Below are positions 26,199-36,593 of a stretch of DNA of 64,000 nt, piece by piece; the stretch's first letter is position 1; each line of letters starts with the position of its first letter. The DNA is from Bacteroidota bacterium. GTDB taxonomy: Bacteria; Bacteroidota; Bacteroidia; JAHEXY01. The DNA lies in assembly GCA_023251875.1 (NCBI GenBank), contig JAHEXY010000004.1, positions 291,294 through 355,293 on the forward strand, in the 5' to 3' direction. The notes beneath the pieces are model-generated. The model was not told the DNA's origin, did no database searches, and worked only from the letters and a program-made list of their open reading frames with translations. The translations under genes were made by a program, and so were the position numbers.

Positions 26199-26750
26199 TT
26201 ATTCGGCTTTTGCCTCATCATCTTTAGCTGGTTTTGCTTTTTTAGCTTTTGGTTTAGCTGCTGCTTTTACTTCTGTACCTTCTGTTGTTGCTTCAACAGT
26301 AGTTTCAGTTGTTTCTGCTCCAACTTTCTTTTTGCCGGCTCTTCTTGTACGTTTAGCAGCTTTTTTACCTTTAGCTGTGCCTAACATTGCTTCGTTGTAA
26401 TCAACTAGTTCAATAAAACACATATCAGCATTATCTCCAGGTCTGCTACCCACTCTTAAAATTCTAGTATAACCACCTGGACGGCTTGCTACTTTAACAG
26501 CTATATCTCTAAAAAGAGTTGTTACAGCATCTTTATCTTGTAAATAGCCATATACAATTCTACGAGAATGTGTAGTATCTTCTTTTGATTTTGTAATCAA
26601 AGGCTCCACATATTTTTTCAATGCTTTTGCTTTTGCTACAGTTGTAGTAATTCTCTTATGTTTTAAAAGAGAACTTGCCATATTAGACATTAACGCCTTA
26701 CGGTGAGAATGTGTTCTACCAAGTTTATTTATTTTATTTCCGTGTCTCAT
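26199..26750 (-). CDS. rplQ: 50S ribosomal protein L17
   Basis: A 183-residue protein that binds 23S rRNA at the exit side of the large subunit. The N-terminus [20 protein letters not shown] is typical. The core ends near residue 125, and a Lys/Ala/Glu/Thr-rich tail of about 58 residues follows, as is usual in Bacteroidota. Last gene of the alpha segment. The spacer to rpoA holds a TTTGAAAATT repeat block. Confidence 0.97.
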   Translation of the reverse strand: MRHGNKINKLGRTHSHRKALMSNMASSLLKHKRITTTVAKAKALKKYVEPLITKSKEDTTHSRRIVYGYLQDKDAVTTLFRDIAVKVASRPGGYTRILRVGSRPGDNADMCFIELVDYNEAMLGTAKGKKAAKRTRRAGKKKVGAETTETTVEATTEGTEVKAAAKPKAKKAKPAKDDEAKAE

Positions 26751-26757
26751 GACATTA

Positions 26758-26830
26758 ATTTGAAAATTTGAAAATTAAAAAATTTGAAAATTACATTAGC
26801 ACATTTTCAAATTAGTGCATTATCAAATTG
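26758..26830. repeat. TTTGAAAATT repeat block between rpoA and rplQ
   Basis: A stretch of about 73 bp of repeated TTTGAAAATT and its complement (ATTTTCAAATTAG). A closely similar block of the same length stands between rpsJ and rplC at 41309-41380. Both precede a start codon within the same operon. Confidence 0.7.
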
Positions 26831-26832
26831 AT

Positions 26833-27825
26833 TTACTCTTTGTCTAATTTATATTTTGATAAGTTCATGCCAAATGACAATGACTTAGCTTTAACCAATT
26901 CTTCTAATTCCGTTAATGATTTTTTACCAAAATTTCTGAATTTCAATAAATCATTTTTGTTGTAGCTTACTAAATCTCCTAATGTTTCAATATCGGCAGC
27001 TTTTAAGCAATTTAATGCACGAACTGAAAGATCAAGATCAACCAATTTAGCTTTTAATAATTGACGCATGTGTAATGATGCTTCATCAAACTCATCAGCA
27101 GGAGATTTATCTTGATGATCAAGAGAAATTCTTTCATCAGAGAATAGCATAAAATGATGAATCAATATTTTTGCCGCTTCTTTTAATGCTTCTTTAGGAT
27201 GAATAGAACCATCGGTTGTAATTTCCATTAACAGTTTTTCATAATCTGTTTTTTGTTCAACACGATAGTTTTCTACATTGTATTTTACATTTCTAATAGG
27301 TGTATAAATCGCATCAATTGATACTGTACCAAAAGAAGCATTTACAGGTTTATTTTCTTCTCCAGAAATATATCCACGACCTTTTTCTAAAGTAAGTTCT
27401 AAATTGAGGGTAACATTTGGTTCCATGTGACAAATCACTAAATCAGGATTTAACACTTGAAATGCACTTGTAAATTTGCCTATATCTCCTGCAGTAAATT
27501 CTGTTTTACCACTTACTTTTACTTTTACTTTTTCGTTTTCGATAGATTCGATTTGACGCTTAAAACGAACTTGTTTAAGATTCAAAACCATTTCTGTTAC
27601 ATCTTCAACAACACCTTTTAAAGTAGTAAATTCATGATCTACTCCATCAATACGCATCGAAGAAACAGCAAAACCTTCAAGTGATGAAAGAAGAATTCTT
27701 CTAAGTGAATTACCAATAGTAATACCATATCCTGGTTCTAATGGTCTAAATTCAAAAGTTCCTTTTGTTTCATTTGAATTTAACATGATCACTTTGTCTG
27801 GTTTCTGAAAATCTAATATTGCCAT
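26833..27825 (-). CDS. rpoA: DNA-directed RNA polymerase alpha subunit
   Basis: A 330-residue subunit that nucleates polymerase assembly and contacts upstream DNA. The N-terminal domain (about 1-232) has [20 protein letters not shown]. After a short linker, the C-terminal domain (about 250-320) has the helix-hairpin-helix region [19 protein letters not shown] heptad repeat leader (AACGAACAACTAACAACTAA on the coding strand) precedes the ATG. Confidence 0.98.
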   Translation of the reverse strand: MAILDFQKPDKVIMLNSNETKGTFEFRPLEPGYGITIGNSLRRILLSSLEGFAVSSMRIDGVDHEFTTLKGVVEDVTEMVLNLKQVRFKRQIESIENEKVKVKVSGKTEFTAGDIGKFTSAFQVLNPDLVICHMEPNVTLNLELTLEKGRGYISGEENKPVNASFGTVSIDAIYTPIRNVKYNVENYRVEQKTDYEKLLMEITTDGSIHPKEALKEAAKILIHHFMLFSDERISLDHQDKSPADEFDEASLHMRQLLKAKLVDLDLSVRALNCLKAADIETLGDLVSYNKNDLLKFRNFGKKSLTELEELVKAKSLSFGMNLSKYKLDKE

Positions 27826-27830
27826 ATTTG

Positions 27831-27858
27831 TAATTAGTTGTTAGTTGTTCGTTATTTT
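27831..27858. repeat. Heptad leader repeat before rpoA
   Basis: The coding strand reads AACGAACAACTAACAACTAA, ending about 10 nt before the rpoA start. Same family as the tracts before rpsC, rpsS, rpsM, eno and the permease gene. Confidence 0.65.
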
Positions 27859-27892
27859 TTATTAGAATTTATTTGTTGTTCTAAGTAAGATT

Positions 27893-28498
27893 TTACTTAG
27901 AATATAACTCCACAATAAATTGTTCTTTAATATTTTCAGTAATTTGTTCTCTTTCAGGATAAGCTAGTAACTTTCCGCTCATACTTGTTTTATCTACTTC
28001 TAACCATTCTGATTTTACTGTACGGCTCGCAAGAGAATTAACAATAGCTTCTAATGATTTCGATTTTTCGCGAATGGCAACGATATCTCCTACTTTAAGA
28101 TTAAACGAAGGTATATTTACAACTTTACCATTAACAGTAATGTGTTTATGACCTACTAATTGACGAGCTCCTCTACGAGTAGGTGAAAAACCCAAACGAA
28201 ATACGAAATTATCTAATCTTGTTTCAAGTAATTGAAGCAATGAAGTTCCGGTTACACCTTCTTTTCTGGTTGCAGTTTGAAACGTTTTAGCAAATTGACG
28301 CTCCAATACTCCATAGGTATATTTAGCTTTTTGCTTTTCTTGTAACTGTACGCCATAACCCGAAAGTTTCTTTCTCTTTTTTGACGCTCCATGCTGTCCC
28401 GGAGGATAGTTTTTTCTTTCTAATGCTTTATCTGGCCCAAAAATGGGAGCTCCAAACTTACGAGCAATTCTTGAAAGTGGACCTGTGTACCTTGCCAT
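27893..28498 (-). CDS. rpsD: 30S ribosomal protein S4
   Basis: A 201-residue primary 16S rRNA binding protein. [16 protein letters not shown] opens the typical N-terminus, and the S4 RNA-binding domain (about 93-155) has [14 protein letters not shown] and [10 protein letters not shown]. No zinc-ligand Cys cluster is present, so it is the Cys-free form. Part of the alpha segment, after rpsK. Confidence 0.98.
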   Translation of the reverse strand: MARYTGPLSRIARKFGAPIFGPDKALERKNYPPGQHGASKKRKKLSGYGVQLQEKQKAKYTYGVLERQFAKTFQTATRKEGVTGTSLLQLLETRLDNFVFRLGFSPTRRGARQLVGHKHITVNGKVVNIPSFNLKVGDIVAIREKSKSLEAIVNSLASRTVKSEWLEVDKTSMSGKLLAYPEREQITENIKEQFIVELYSK

Positions 28499-28612
28499 TG
28501 TATTTAATTATTAGTTATTATTGAAAAAATTGTAATGATTGAAAAGATTTAAAAGATTTTTTGAATGAATAATTTTTGCAATCCTTTTAACTTTACAATC
28601 TTTTAATTGTTT

Positions 28613-28993
28613 TTATACTCTTCTTCTTTTTGGAGGTCTGCAACCATTATGCGGCATAGGTGTTACATCAATAATTTCAGTAACTTCAATTCCACACTGG
28701 TTAATATTTCTGATAGCTGATTCACGACCTGCTCCAGGACCCTTTACATATACTTTTACTTTTCTTAGGCCCAAGTCAAATGCAACTTTACCACAATCAT
28801 TGGCTGCAATTTGAGCTGCATAAGGCGTATTCTTTTTAGAACCTTTAAATCCCATTTTACCTGCAGATGACCATGAAATGGTTTCTCCATTATTATTGGT
28901 TAATGAAATAATAATATTATTAAACGTAGCTTGAATATGTGCTTGGCCAACTGCCTCAACGTTTACTTTTTTCTTTTTTACTACTTTGCTCAT
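28613..28993 (-). CDS. rpsK: 30S ribosomal protein S11
   Basis: A 126-residue platform protein of the small subunit. [20 protein letters not shown] and the closing [18 protein letters not shown] are diagnostic. It lies 31 nt after rpsM. The 114-nt spacer to rpsD holds GATTGAAAAGATT-like repeats. Confidence 0.98.
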   Translation of the reverse strand: MSKVVKKKKVNVEAVGQAHIQATFNNIIISLTNNNGETISWSSAGKMGFKGSKKNTPYAAQIAANDCGKVAFDLGLRKVKVYVKGPGAGRESAIRNINQCGIEVTEIIDVTPMPHNGCRPPKRRRV

Positions 28994-29023
28994 TTTATTT
29001 ATAGATAATATATTATCTTTTAT

Positions 29024-29407
29024 TTATTTAGTAACCATTTTTTTATTAGCAACAGTTTTTCTTCTTCCTTTACGTGTTCTAGAATTATTTTTTGTTGTTT
29101 GACCACGAACCGGTAAGCCCAAACGGTGTCTAATACCTCTATATGAGTTAATATCTGTTAAGCGTTTAATGCTAAGTTGTACTTCAGAACGAAGTTCACC
29201 TTCAACTTTAATACTTTGCCCAATAAGAGCAATAACTTTTGTACGTTGGGCATCATCCCAATTATCAACTTTAGTATCCCAATCAATACCTGCTTCTGTT
29301 AATATTCTTTGTGCAGTACGTCTACCTATTCCGTAAATATAGGTAAGACCTATTTCACCTCTTTTGTTTCCAGGTAAATCTACTCCTGCTATTCTGACTC
29401 TTGCCAT
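29024..29407 (-). CDS. rpsM: 30S ribosomal protein S13
   Basis: A 127-residue head protein that contacts tRNA and the large subunit. [20 protein letters not shown] and the C-terminal [18 protein letters not shown] are diagnostic. A repeat of the AACAACTAATAACTAA type lies directly before its ATG on the coding strand. Confidence 0.98.
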   Translation of the reverse strand: MARVRIAGVDLPGNKRGEIGLTYIYGIGRRTAQRILTEAGIDWDTKVDNWDDAQRTKVIALIGQSIKVEGELRSEVQLSIKRLTDINSYRGIRHRLGLPVRGQTTKNNSRTRKGRRKTVANKKMVTK

Positions 29408-29411
29408 TCTA

Positions 29412-29447
29412 ATTTAGTTATTAGTTGTTCATTATTGGTTATTGGTT
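29412..29447. repeat. Heptad leader repeat before rpsM
   Basis: The coding strand reads AACCAATAATGAACAACTAA and then TAACTAAAT, ending about 5 nt before the rpsM start. Confidence 0.6.
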
Positions 29448-29521
29448 TGCAAAAAAGAATTTAGAACAATTTTCAATTCTGCATTCTTATTTCAATTCTG
29501 CATTCTTAATCTTGCATTGTA

Positions 29522-29638
29522 TTATCCTTGACGTTGTTTAAACTTTGGATTTTTTTTGTTGATTACGTATATACGTCCTTTTCTTTTTACAATCTTGCAA
29601 TCAACGCTTCTTTTCTTTACTGATGCATGCACTTTCAT
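29522..29638 (-). CDS. rpmJ: 50S ribosomal protein L36 (zinc-free form)
   Basis: A 38-residue protein, opening [20 protein letters not shown] and ending PKFKQRQG. Standard zinc-binding L36 has a Cys-x2-Cys, a later Cys and a His. Here only one Cys remains and the final His position is Phe, so this is the Cys-minus type that folds without zinc. It lies between infA and rpsM as in most spc/alpha junctions. Confidence 0.95.
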   Translation of the reverse strand: MKVHASVKKRSVDCKIVKRKGRIYVINKKNPKFKQRQG

Positions 29639-29675
29639 ACACTTAATTATTAATTGTTAATATTCGTTATTTTTA

Positions 29676-29894
29676 TTACTTGTATCTAAATGCTATTCTT
29701 CCTTTAGTTAAATCATAAGGGGAAATTTCAACTCTTACTTTATCACCAGGTAAAATTTTAATGTAATTCATTCTCATTTTACCTGATATATGAGCTGTAA
29801 TCATATGCCCACTTTCTAGTTCTACCCTAAACATTGCATTTGACAATGCTTCAGTAATAGTTCCATCAACTTCAATTGCTTTTTGTTTTGACAT
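29676..29894 (-). CDS. infA: Translation initiation factor IF-1
   Basis: A 72-residue OB-fold protein that binds the A site during initiation. [19 protein letters not shown] and the closing [12 protein letters not shown] are diagnostic. It lies 10 nt after map. Confidence 0.98.
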   Translation of the reverse strand: MSKQKAIEVDGTITEALSNAMFRVELESGHMITAHISGKMRMNYIKILPGDKVRVEISPYDLTKGRIAFRYK

Positions 29895-29904
29895 TCTTTA
29901 TTAT

Positions 29905-30687
29905 TTAATATACCGGCTCTTTCAGCGCTTCTTCTATATATTTAAAAGTTGTAAGTATATCTGCTTTACCATTTCCCACAGCTATTGTATGTTCATAATG
30001 AGCAGAGAATTTACCATCAGCGGTTTTTACTGTCCATCCATCTTCATCTTGTATAACTTCCTTTTTTCCAAGATTGATCATTGGTTCTATTGCTATTACC
30101 AATCCTTTTTGTAATAGGGTACCTCTTCCTCTTTTTCCATAATTAGGTACTTCTGGATCTTCATGTAATTTTTTTCCAACACCATGACCAACTAATTCAC
30201 GTACTACAGAACAGGTATTTTTTTCAGCATGTTCTTGAACGGCATAACCAATATCTCCCACACGTTTACCTACAACAGCCATTTCAATTCCTCTTTGTAA
30301 ACATTCTTTTGTGATGCGAAGTAATTTTTTGGATTCCTCACTTACTTCTCCAATTGGAAATGTATAAGCAGAATCTCCATAAAATCCATTGTAAAGAACA
30401 CCACAATCAATTGAAACAATATCTCCATTTTGCAAACGATATCCTCCCGGCAATCCATGTACTACTGCAGAATTTACAGAAATACATAATGTATTAGGAA
30501 AATCTCTATAGTTTAAAAAACCAGGAATCGCTTTATGGTCTTTAATAAACGTATATGCTATTGTATCCAACTCAAGAGTTGTAACTCCTATAGCAATATT
30601 TTTAGCTACTTCAGCCAAAGTTTTAGCAACAAGCAAAGAACTCTCTCTTATTTTTTCAATTTCTTCTTCTGTCTTATAATAGATCAT
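29905..30687 (-). CDS. map: Type I methionine aminopeptidase
   Basis: A 260-residue metalloenzyme that removes the initiator Met from nascent proteins. The metal ligands are visible as the Asp in SIDCGVLYNGF, the Asp in YGDSAYTF, the His in VGHGVGKKLHEDPEVPNYG, the Glu in IAIEPMI and a C-terminal Glu in HYEHTIAV. It lies between secY and infA, the usual place in spc operons. Confidence 0.97.
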   Translation of the reverse strand: MIYYKTEEEIEKIRESSLLVAKTLAEVAKNIAIGVTTLELDTIAYTFIKDHKAIPGFLNYRDFPNTLCISVNSAVVHGLPGGYRLQNGDIVSIDCGVLYNGFYGDSAYTFPIGEVSEESKKLLRITKECLQRGIEMAVVGKRVGDIGYAVQEHAEKNTCSVVRELVGHGVGKKLHEDPEVPNYGKRGRGTLLQKGLVIAIEPMINLGKKEVIQDEDGWTVKTADGKFSAHYEHTIAVGNGKADILTTFKYIEEALKEPVY

Positions 30688-30722
30688 TACAAAAAATCTC
30701 CTGTCTGTTTTTAGTTTATTTT

Positions 30723-32063
30723 TTAACTTGCAACAGCTGCAGGCGTTGATGATCTACCTTTAATTCTACCACTCTTCATTAATCCATCATATTTACGCAT
30801 ATCCAAGTGCGTTTCTATTTGTTGTAATGTATCAAGAATAACACCCACTAGAATTAATAAAGATGTTCCTCCAAAAAATTGTGCAAATTGACTGTTAATG
30901 CCTATGGTACGCGCAAAAACAGGAAGTATGGCAATTACCGCAAGAGAAATAGATCCAGGTAAAGTAATTCTTGAAATAGTTCCATCAATAAATTCAGATG
31001 TTTTTTTACCCGGTTTAACCCCTGGAATAAAGCCTCCATTTTTTTTCATGTCTTCGGCCATTTGATTAGGGTTAACTGCAATGGCTGTATAGAAATAGGT
31101 AAAAAGAATAATTAAAGTTGCGAATGAAAAATTGTACCAAAAGCCATTAAAATCAGACATGGTAGCAACAAAACCTGTTAATTTATCAGAAAAGCCTGCC
31201 AGTGTAATGGGTATAAACATAATGGCTTGAGCAAAAATAATTGGCATTACACCCGCTGCATTTATTTTCAAAGGAATGTACTGTCTTACACCTCCATATT
31301 GTTTGTTACCCACAATTCTTTTAGCAAATTGAACCGGAATTCTTCTTGTTGCTTGAATAATTGCAATAGTAAATACAACTACAGATAACCAAATGATAAC
31401 TTCAGCCAAAAACATTACGGTACCACCACCTTTAATACTTAAAGCAGTAGAAAATTCACCCAAAAAAGCCGATGGAAGGCGAGAAATAATACCGGTCATG
31501 ATAAGAATAGAAATTCCATTACCCAAACCTTTGTCTGTTATTTTTTCTCCTAACCACATACAGAAAACAGTTCCTGTTGCAAGAATAAACATTGAAAATA
31601 TCGGAAACAAAGCAGGAGAAATTGCAATTGCAGAAAGTGGCAATTGGTTTTGCAAATTTTTTGCAAAAGCAAAACCTTGTGCAAGGCATATACCTACTGT
31701 AAAATATCTTGTTAACTGATTTATTTTTCTTCTTCCACTTTCACCTTCTTTTTGCAATTTTTGGAAATAAGGAATAGCAACTCCTAAAAGTTGAATTACA
31801 ATTGATGCAGAGATGTAAGGCATGATTCCCAAACCAAAAATAGAAGCATGGGAAAATGCCCCTCCCGTAAATACATTTAACAATCCAAGTAATCCATCAC
31901 TTGTTTGCTTTCTTAAAGCTTCCAACTGATTAGGATCAACACCAGGAAGAACAATATAAGATCCCATACGATAGATAAGAATGAAACCAAGAGTATATAA
32001 AATCTTAGATTTTAATTCTTCTATCTTAAAAATATTTCTTATTGTTTTTATAAAATGATTCAA
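30723..32063 (-). CDS. secY: Preprotein translocase subunit SecY
   Basis: A 446-residue, ten-helix core of the Sec translocon. The plug region PGVDPNQLEALRKQTSDGLL, the block IMPYISASIVIQLL and the cytoplasmic loop RRIPVQFAKR are diagnostic. It works with the SecD protein encoded at the left edge of the window. It lies 19 nt after rplO. Confidence 0.98.
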   Translation of the reverse strand: MNHFIKTIRNIFKIEELKSKILYTLGFILIYRMGSYIVLPGVDPNQLEALRKQTSDGLLGLLNVFTGGAFSHASIFGLGIMPYISASIVIQLLGVAIPYFQKLQKEGESGRRKINQLTRYFTVGICLAQGFAFAKNLQNQLPLSAIAISPALFPIFSMFILATGTVFCMWLGEKITDKGLGNGISILIMTGIISRLPSAFLGEFSTALSIKGGGTVMFLAEVIIWLSVVVFTIAIIQATRRIPVQFAKRIVGNKQYGGVRQYIPLKINAAGVMPIIFAQAIMFIPITLAGFSDKLTGFVATMSDFNGFWYNFSFATLIILFTYFYTAIAVNPNQMAEDMKKNGGFIPGVKPGKKTSEFIDGTISRITLPGSISLAVIAILPVFARTIGINSQFAQFFGGTSLLILVGVILDTLQQIETHLDMRKYDGLMKSGRIKGRSSTPAAVAS

Positions 32064-32082
32064 GCGAATTCTTTTTTAAAAA

Positions 32083-32529
32083 TTAAATAACAACTGCAGA
32101 ACCTCCTTTAGCTTCAATAGCAGCTTTGGCAGATGCTGAAAACGCATTTGCTTTTACTTCTACTTTTGCTTTTAGTTCTCCACGTCCTAATACTTTGTAT
32201 AATCCATTTTTAGGAATCAAACCATTGGTTAATAAGATCTCTTTATCAACAGATTTTAATCCTTTTTCATCAACCAATGTTTGAATGGTATCTAAATTAA
32301 TACCTTTATATTCTACCCGATTAATGTTGTTGAATCCAAATTTTGGAACCCTTCTTTGAATTGGCATTTGACCACCTTCAAAACCTCTTTTATGTTTAAA
32401 ACCAGATCGTGAACCGTCTCCTTTATGCCCTCTTGTTGAGGTACCACCCCAACCTGATCCTTGGCCTCTTCCTAAACGCTTATTGTATTGAACTGATCCT
32501 TCTGCAGGTTTTAGATTAGTTAAGTTCAT
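32083..32529 (-). CDS. rplO: 50S ribosomal protein L15
   Basis: A 148-residue protein with the Gly-rich N-terminus [20 protein letters not shown] and the [20 protein letters not shown] block, typical of L15. Spc segment, between rpmD and secY. Confidence 0.98.
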   Translation of the reverse strand: MNLTNLKPAEGSVQYNKRLGRGQGSGWGGTSTRGHKGDGSRSGFKHKRGFEGGQMPIQRRVPKFGFNNINRVEYKGINLDTIQTLVDEKGLKSVDKEILLTNGLIPKNGLYKVLGRGELKAKVEVKANAFSASAKAAIEAKGGSAVVI

Positions 32530-32600
32530 TTTATTATTTTTTTAATAATTTTCTTTTTGCGACTGCAAAGTTACGTTTTAATTTTTGTTTAATCAATCAA

Positions 32601-32780
32601 TTATTTACCATCTACACTAACTAAGTGCATAACTTTGGTTAACATTCCTTTTACTTGTGGAGTTAATTCAACTTCAACACTATCATGCATATGCTTAAGA
32701 CCCAATGCACTTAATGTACGCTTTTGTCTTAGAGGCCTGTCAATTCCACTTTTTGTTTGAGTTATTTTTGCTTTTGCCAT
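32601..32780 (-). CDS. rpmD: 50S ribosomal protein L30
   Basis: A 59-residue protein. MAKAKITQTKSGIDRPLRQK and LSALGLKHMHDSVEVE are diagnostic. ATG at 32780, TAA at 32601. It lies between rpsE and rplO in the standard order. Confidence 0.97.
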   Translation of the reverse strand: MAKAKITQTKSGIDRPLRQKRTLSALGLKHMHDSVEVELTPQVKGMLTKVMHLVSVDGK

Positions 32781-32823
32781 TTTCTAAATTATTTATTAGT
32801 TGCTTGTTAAAAAACAACTGATT

Positions 32824-33342
32824 TTATCCTTGAAAAACTTTATCTAATGTTACGCCTCTTTGTTTTGCAATTGCCGGAGCATCTCTTAATTGCATTAAAG
32901 CATTAAAAGTTGCTTTTACAACGTTATGAGGGTTGGAAGATCCTTTGCATTTTGCTAATACATCTTTTATTCCAACACTTTCTAATACAGCACGCATAGC
33001 ACCACCTGCAATTACACCGGTACCACTTGAAGCTGGTTTTAGCAATACTTTTGCTGAACCATATTTTGCTTCTTGCACATGAGGTATGGTTCCTTTTAAA
33101 ATAGGAACTTTAATCAAATTCTTTTTTGCATCGTCAATTCCTTTTGAAATAGCAGAAGTTACTTCCTTTGCTTTTCCAAGACCGTACCCAACAATACCAT
33201 TTTCGTTTCCAACAACAACTATAGCTGAAAAACTAAATGCTCTACCTCCTTTAGTAACTTTGGTAACACGACCAATATTTACTAAACGATCAACTAGTTC
33301 AATTTCACTAGATTTTACTCTTTGATAACTTCCTTTTTGCAT
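32824..33342 (-). CDS. rpsE: 30S ribosomal protein S5
   Basis: A 172-residue protein at the mRNA entry channel. The double-stranded RNA-binding domain (about 12-75) has [20 protein letters not shown], and the C-terminal domain has [16 protein letters not shown]. Spc segment, 10 nt after rplR. Confidence 0.98.
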   Translation of the reverse strand: MQKGSYQRVKSSEIELVDRLVNIGRVTKVTKGGRAFSFSAIVVVGNENGIVGYGLGKAKEVTSAISKGIDDAKKNLIKVPILKGTIPHVQEAKYGSAKVLLKPASSGTGVIAGGAMRAVLESVGIKDVLAKCKGSSNPHNVVKATFNALMQLRDAPAIAKQRGVTLDKVFQG

Positions 33343-33352
33343 ATTTTAATTT

Positions 33353-33703
33353 TTAAAACTTTAAACCATTTTCTCTAGCTGCATCAGCCAAAGCTTTAAC
33401 GCGACCGTGATATAAGTATCCATTTCTATCGAATACTACAGAAGTAAGACCTGCACTTTTAGCTTTATCTGCAATTTCTTTACCTACTTGCTTAGCAATT
33501 TCAATCTTATTTTGCTTATCGCTCAATTTTAATTGTCTTGAAGAAGCAGCAACTAATGTTTTACAATTTACATCATCAATTACTTGCACATAAATTTGCT
33601 TATTGCTTCTAAATACAGTTAAACGAGGGCTTTCTGGTGTACCCGATACACGTTTTCTAACGCTGTATTTGATTTTTTCTCTTCTTGTTAAATGTTGTGC
33701 CAT
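33353..33703 (-). CDS. rplR: 50S ribosomal protein L18
   Basis: A 116-residue 5S rRNA-binding protein. [19 protein letters not shown] and [19 protein letters not shown] are diagnostic. The spacer to rplF holds a CCCTCTCC hairpin repeat just before the start. Confidence 0.98.
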   Translation of the reverse strand: MAQHLTRREKIKYSVRKRVSGTPESPRLTVFRSNKQIYVQVIDDVNCKTLVAASSRQLKLSDKQNKIEIAKQVGKEIADKAKSAGLTSVVFDRNGYLYHGRVKALADAARENGLKF

Positions 33704-33718
33704 TTTTTTATTGATTTT

Positions 33719-33768
33719 ACCCTCTCCCCTCTCCTTTTAAGAGAGGGAAGCTTGGGACTTTATTTTTA
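33719..33768. repeat. CCCTCTCC hairpin repeat between rplF and rplR
   Basis: CTCTCCTTTTAAGAGAG core with the tail GGAAGCTTGGGACTTTAT; same family as the copy at 11764-11812. It lies inside a highly expressed operon, so it does not fully terminate transcription there. Confidence 0.65.
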
Positions 33769-34317
33769 TTTACCTGCAGCTTTACCAGCTTTACGTCTTA
33801 ATTGTTCGTTAACAAACTTGATACCTTTTCCTTTGTATGGTTCAGGTTTTCTCATGCTTCTAATTTTAGCTGCTACTTGTCCGATTAATTGCTTATCGGC
33901 AGATTTAAGAATAATAGTAGGGTTTTTACCTTTTTCAGCTGTTGTTTCTAACTTAAGTTCTTTGGGTAATTCAAAAATTATTTCATGAGACATACCTAGC
34001 GTTAAGTGCAATTGTTGGCCTTTTGCAACAGCTCTGTAACCTACACCCACAACTTCTTGTTCTGTTCTATAGCCTTTAGATACGCCTTCTAACATATTAG
34101 CAAGTAAAGAACGATATAAACCATGCAATGCTTTATGTCTTTTTTGTTCTGTTGGCCTTTCAACATATGCAGTAGAACCATCTACTTTTACTTTGATATC
34201 TGATTCTAGTTTTTGTTCTAGTTGACCCATTGGGCCTTTAACTGTTACCACATTTCCAGACATTTTAACTTCTACTTTTTCCGGAATACTAAGTGGTAGT
34301 TTACCTATACGTGACAT
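33766..34317 (-). CDS. rplF: 50S ribosomal protein L6
   Basis: A 183-residue protein near the factor-binding site. MSRIGKLPLSIPEKVEV and the C-terminal RKPEPYKGKGIKFVNEQLRR are diagnostic. Spc segment, after rpsH. Confidence 0.98.
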   Translation of the reverse strand: MSRIGKLPLSIPEKVEVKMSGNVVTVKGPMGQLEQKLESDIKVKVDGSTAYVERPTEQKRHKALHGLYRSLLANMLEGVSKGYRTEQEVVGVGYRAVAKGQQLHLTLGMSHEIIFELPKELKLETTAEKGKNPTIILKSADKQLIGQVAAKIRSMRKPEPYKGKGIKFVNEQLRRKAGKAAGK

Positions 34318-34337
34318 TTCTAATTTATTTTATACGA

Positions 34338-34736
34338 TTAATAAACAAAGCATAATACTTCTCCACCAACATGTTGGCGTTTTGCTTCTTTTTCTGTCAT
34401 TACTCCTTTTGATGTAGAAAGGATGGCAATACCCAGTCCGCTTAATACACGAGGCAAGTTTTCTATACCTGTATATTTTCTTAATCCCGGTTTGCTAATT
34501 CTTTCTAGTGATTTAATAGCAGGCTGCTTATCGGGCCCGGTATATTTAAGAGCAATCTTAATTGTTCCTTGAGCCGTTTCTTGCTCAAACTTATAATTTA
34601 GGATATATCCTTGTTCAAATAAGATTTTTGTCAATTCCTTTTTCACTCCTGAAGATGGAACTTCAACTACACGATGACGTGCTTTCATCGCATTTCTTAC
34701 TCTTGTTAAATAATCTGAAATTGGATCAGTAATCAT
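34338..34736 (-). CDS. rpsH: 30S ribosomal protein S8
   Basis: A 132-residue primary 16S rRNA binder that often also represses the spc operon. DPISDYLTRVRNAMKARH and the C-terminal STSKGVMTEKEAKRQHVGGE are diagnostic. Confidence 0.98.
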   Translation of the reverse strand: MITDPISDYLTRVRNAMKARHRVVEVPSSGVKKELTKILFEQGYILNYKFEQETAQGTIKIALKYTGPDKQPAIKSLERISKPGLRKYTGIENLPRVLSGLGIAILSTSKGVMTEKEAKRQHVGGEVLCFVY

Positions 34737-34760
34737 AATTCTTCTTTATTAATTTTTTTG

Positions 34761-35030
34761 TTACCAGCTAGCTTTTGTTACTCCAGGAATTTTACCCGCA
34801 AGAGCCATTTCTCTAAAACAAAGTCTTGAAAGGCCAAATTGACGAATATATCCTTTAGGACGACCGCTTAATGAACAACGGTTACGCAATCTTACCTTTG
34901 AAGAGTTTTTAGGTAGTTTTTGTAATCCTACCCAATCTCCTGCAGCTTTCAGTTTTGCCCTTTTTTCGGCATATTTTTCTACCAGTCTTCTTCTTTTAAC
35001 TTCTCTTGCTTTTATTGATTCTTTTGCCAT
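34761..35030 (-). CDS. rpsN: 30S ribosomal protein S14 (zinc-free form)
   Basis: An 89-residue protein of the longer, Cys-minus type. [20 protein letters not shown] and the ending PGVTKASW are diagnostic, and there is no pair of CxxC motifs. Together with the zinc-free L36 this points to a ribosome that needs little zinc. Confidence 0.97.
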   Translation of the reverse strand: MAKESIKAREVKRRRLVEKYAEKRAKLKAAGDWVGLQKLPKNSSKVRLRNRCSLSGRPKGYIRQFGLSRLCFREMALAGKIPGVTKASW

Positions 35031-35066
35031 ATTCTATTTCTGTAATAAATATTATATTTTAAAATT

Positions 35067-35612
35067 TTAGCTTTTAAAAGGGATTCCAAATTCTCTTAAC
35101 AATGCATGGCCTTCTTCATCTGTTTTTGCAGTAGTAACAAAGGTAATATCCATACCGTTCATTTTTTTGATTTTATCGATTTCAATTTCAGGGAAAACGA
35201 TTTGTTCAGGAATACCTAAATTATAATTTCCACGTCCATCTAATTTTTTATTCACGCCTTTGAAATCACGAATACGAGGAAGGGCAACAGAAACCAAACG
35301 ATCAAGAAATTCGTACATTCTTTCTCCACGCAAAGTAACTTTAACACCAACAGGAACTCCTTTTCTCAATTTAAAGTTTGAAATATCTTTCTTAGCCATT
35401 GCAGATACTGCCTTTTGACCAGAAATAATTGACATTTCTTCAACAAATGTTTCTACTAATTTTTTATCTGAAATAGCCTGGCCTACTCCTTGATTAAGGC
35501 AAATTTTTTCCAACTTGGGAACTTGCATTACACTTGAATAACCAAACTCTTTCATTAAAGCAGAAACTATTTCTGCTTTATATTTTTCTTTCATTCTAGG
35601 AACGTAGCTCAT
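35067..35612 (-). CDS. rplE: 50S ribosomal protein L5
   Basis: A 181-residue 5S rRNA-binding protein at the central protuberance. [20 protein letters not shown] and [20 protein letters not shown] are diagnostic. It lies one base after rplX. Confidence 0.98.
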   Translation of the reverse strand: MSYVPRMKEKYKAEIVSALMKEFGYSSVMQVPKLEKICLNQGVGQAISDKKLVETFVEEMSIISGQKAVSAMAKKDISNFKLRKGVPVGVKVTLRGERMYEFLDRLVSVALPRIRDFKGVNKKLDGRGNYNLGIPEQIVFPEIEIDKIKKMNGMDITFVTTAKTDEEGHALLREFGIPFKS

Positions 35613-35613
35613 A

Positions 35614-35937
35614 TTACTTTACTTCTTTATTCGTTTTTTTAGAAAATCTAACCAATTTACCAGCATCATTCTTTTTTCTATATGTTTTGGTTACCTCTCC
35701 TGTTGCAGGATCAACCAACATTAAATTAGAAATATGAATACCGGCTTCTTTTTCAACTATACCGCCTTTTGTATTTTTTTGATTAGGCTTTGTATGTTTT
35801 TTAATTTTATTAAGGCCTTCAACAACAGCAGTGCTTTTTTCAATATTCATAAGCACAACTTTTCCTTGTTGACCTTTATCTTCTCCGGCAATTACTTTAA
35901 CCGTATCGCCTTTTTTAATATGAAATTTAACTTGCAT
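35614..35937 (-). CDS. rplX: 50S ribosomal protein L24
   Basis: A 107-residue assembly-initiating protein. The KOW motif region [20 protein letters not shown] opens it, and [20 protein letters not shown] is diagnostic. It is nearly contiguous with rplE. Confidence 0.97.
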   Translation of the reverse strand: MQVKFHIKKGDTVKVIAGEDKGQQGKVVLMNIEKSTAVVEGLNKIKKHTKPNQKNTKGGIVEKEAGIHISNLMLVDPATGEVTKTYRKKNDAGKLVRFSKKTNKEVK

Positions 35938-35958
35938 AAAATATTCTTTAATAAAATT

Positions 35959-36327
35959 TTATAATACTTCCGGAGCTAGGGATATAATTTTAGTAAAATT
36001 AGTTTCTCTTAGTTCACGTGCCACAGGACCAAAAATACGTGTTCCACGTAATTCCCCTGTTGCTGTTAATAATACCACCGCATTGTCATCAAAGCGAATG
36101 TATGAACCATCGGCTCTACGAACTTCTTTTTTGGTTCTTACTATTATAGCTTTGCTTACGGATCCTTTTTTAACACCGCTTGCGGGTAAGGCATGCTTAA
36201 CGGCAACAACTATTTGGTCGCCAATGCTTGCACTTTTTCTTTTTGTTCCGCCTAATACACGAATGCAAAGTACTTCTTTGGCTCCGCTGTTATCGGCTAC
36301 TGCTAATCTTGATTCTTGACGTATCAT
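35959..36327 (-). CDS. rplN: 50S ribosomal protein L14
   Basis: A 122-residue subunit-interface protein. [20 protein letters not shown] and the ending [12 protein letters not shown] are diagnostic. It lies 2 nt after rpsQ. Confidence 0.98.
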   Translation of the reverse strand: MIRQESRLAVADNSGAKEVLCIRVLGGTKRKSASIGDQIVVAVKHALPASGVKKGSVSKAIIVRTKKEVRRADGSYIRFDDNAVVLLTATGELRGTRIFGPVARELRETNFTKIISLAPEVL

Positions 36328-36329
36328 AA

Positions 36330-36590
36330 TTATTTTGCTCTTTCAATGATTTCTACAAATCTCCAACATTTACTTTTACTCATAGGACGTGTTTCCATGA
36401 TGCGAACAGTGTCTCCAATGTTGCACTCATTTTTTTCGTCATGAGCCATTAATTTTGTGGTTTTAGAAAGGAATTTTCCATACTTAGGATGCTTCACTTT
36501 TCTTTTGATCGCAACTACTATGGATTTTTCCATTTTATTGCTAACCACTAAACCCGTTCTTTCTTTACGTAAATTTCTAGTACTCTCCAT
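36330..36590 (-). CDS. rpsQ: 30S ribosomal protein S17
   Basis: An 86-residue OB-fold rRNA-binding protein. [20 protein letters not shown] and [20 protein letters not shown] are diagnostic. It lies between rpmC and rplN. Confidence 0.98.
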   Translation of the reverse strand: MESTRNLRKERTGLVVSNKMEKSIVVAIKRKVKHPKYGKFLSKTTKLMAHDEKNECNIGDTVRIMETRPMSKSKCWRFVEIIERAK

Positions 36591-36593
36591 GAT

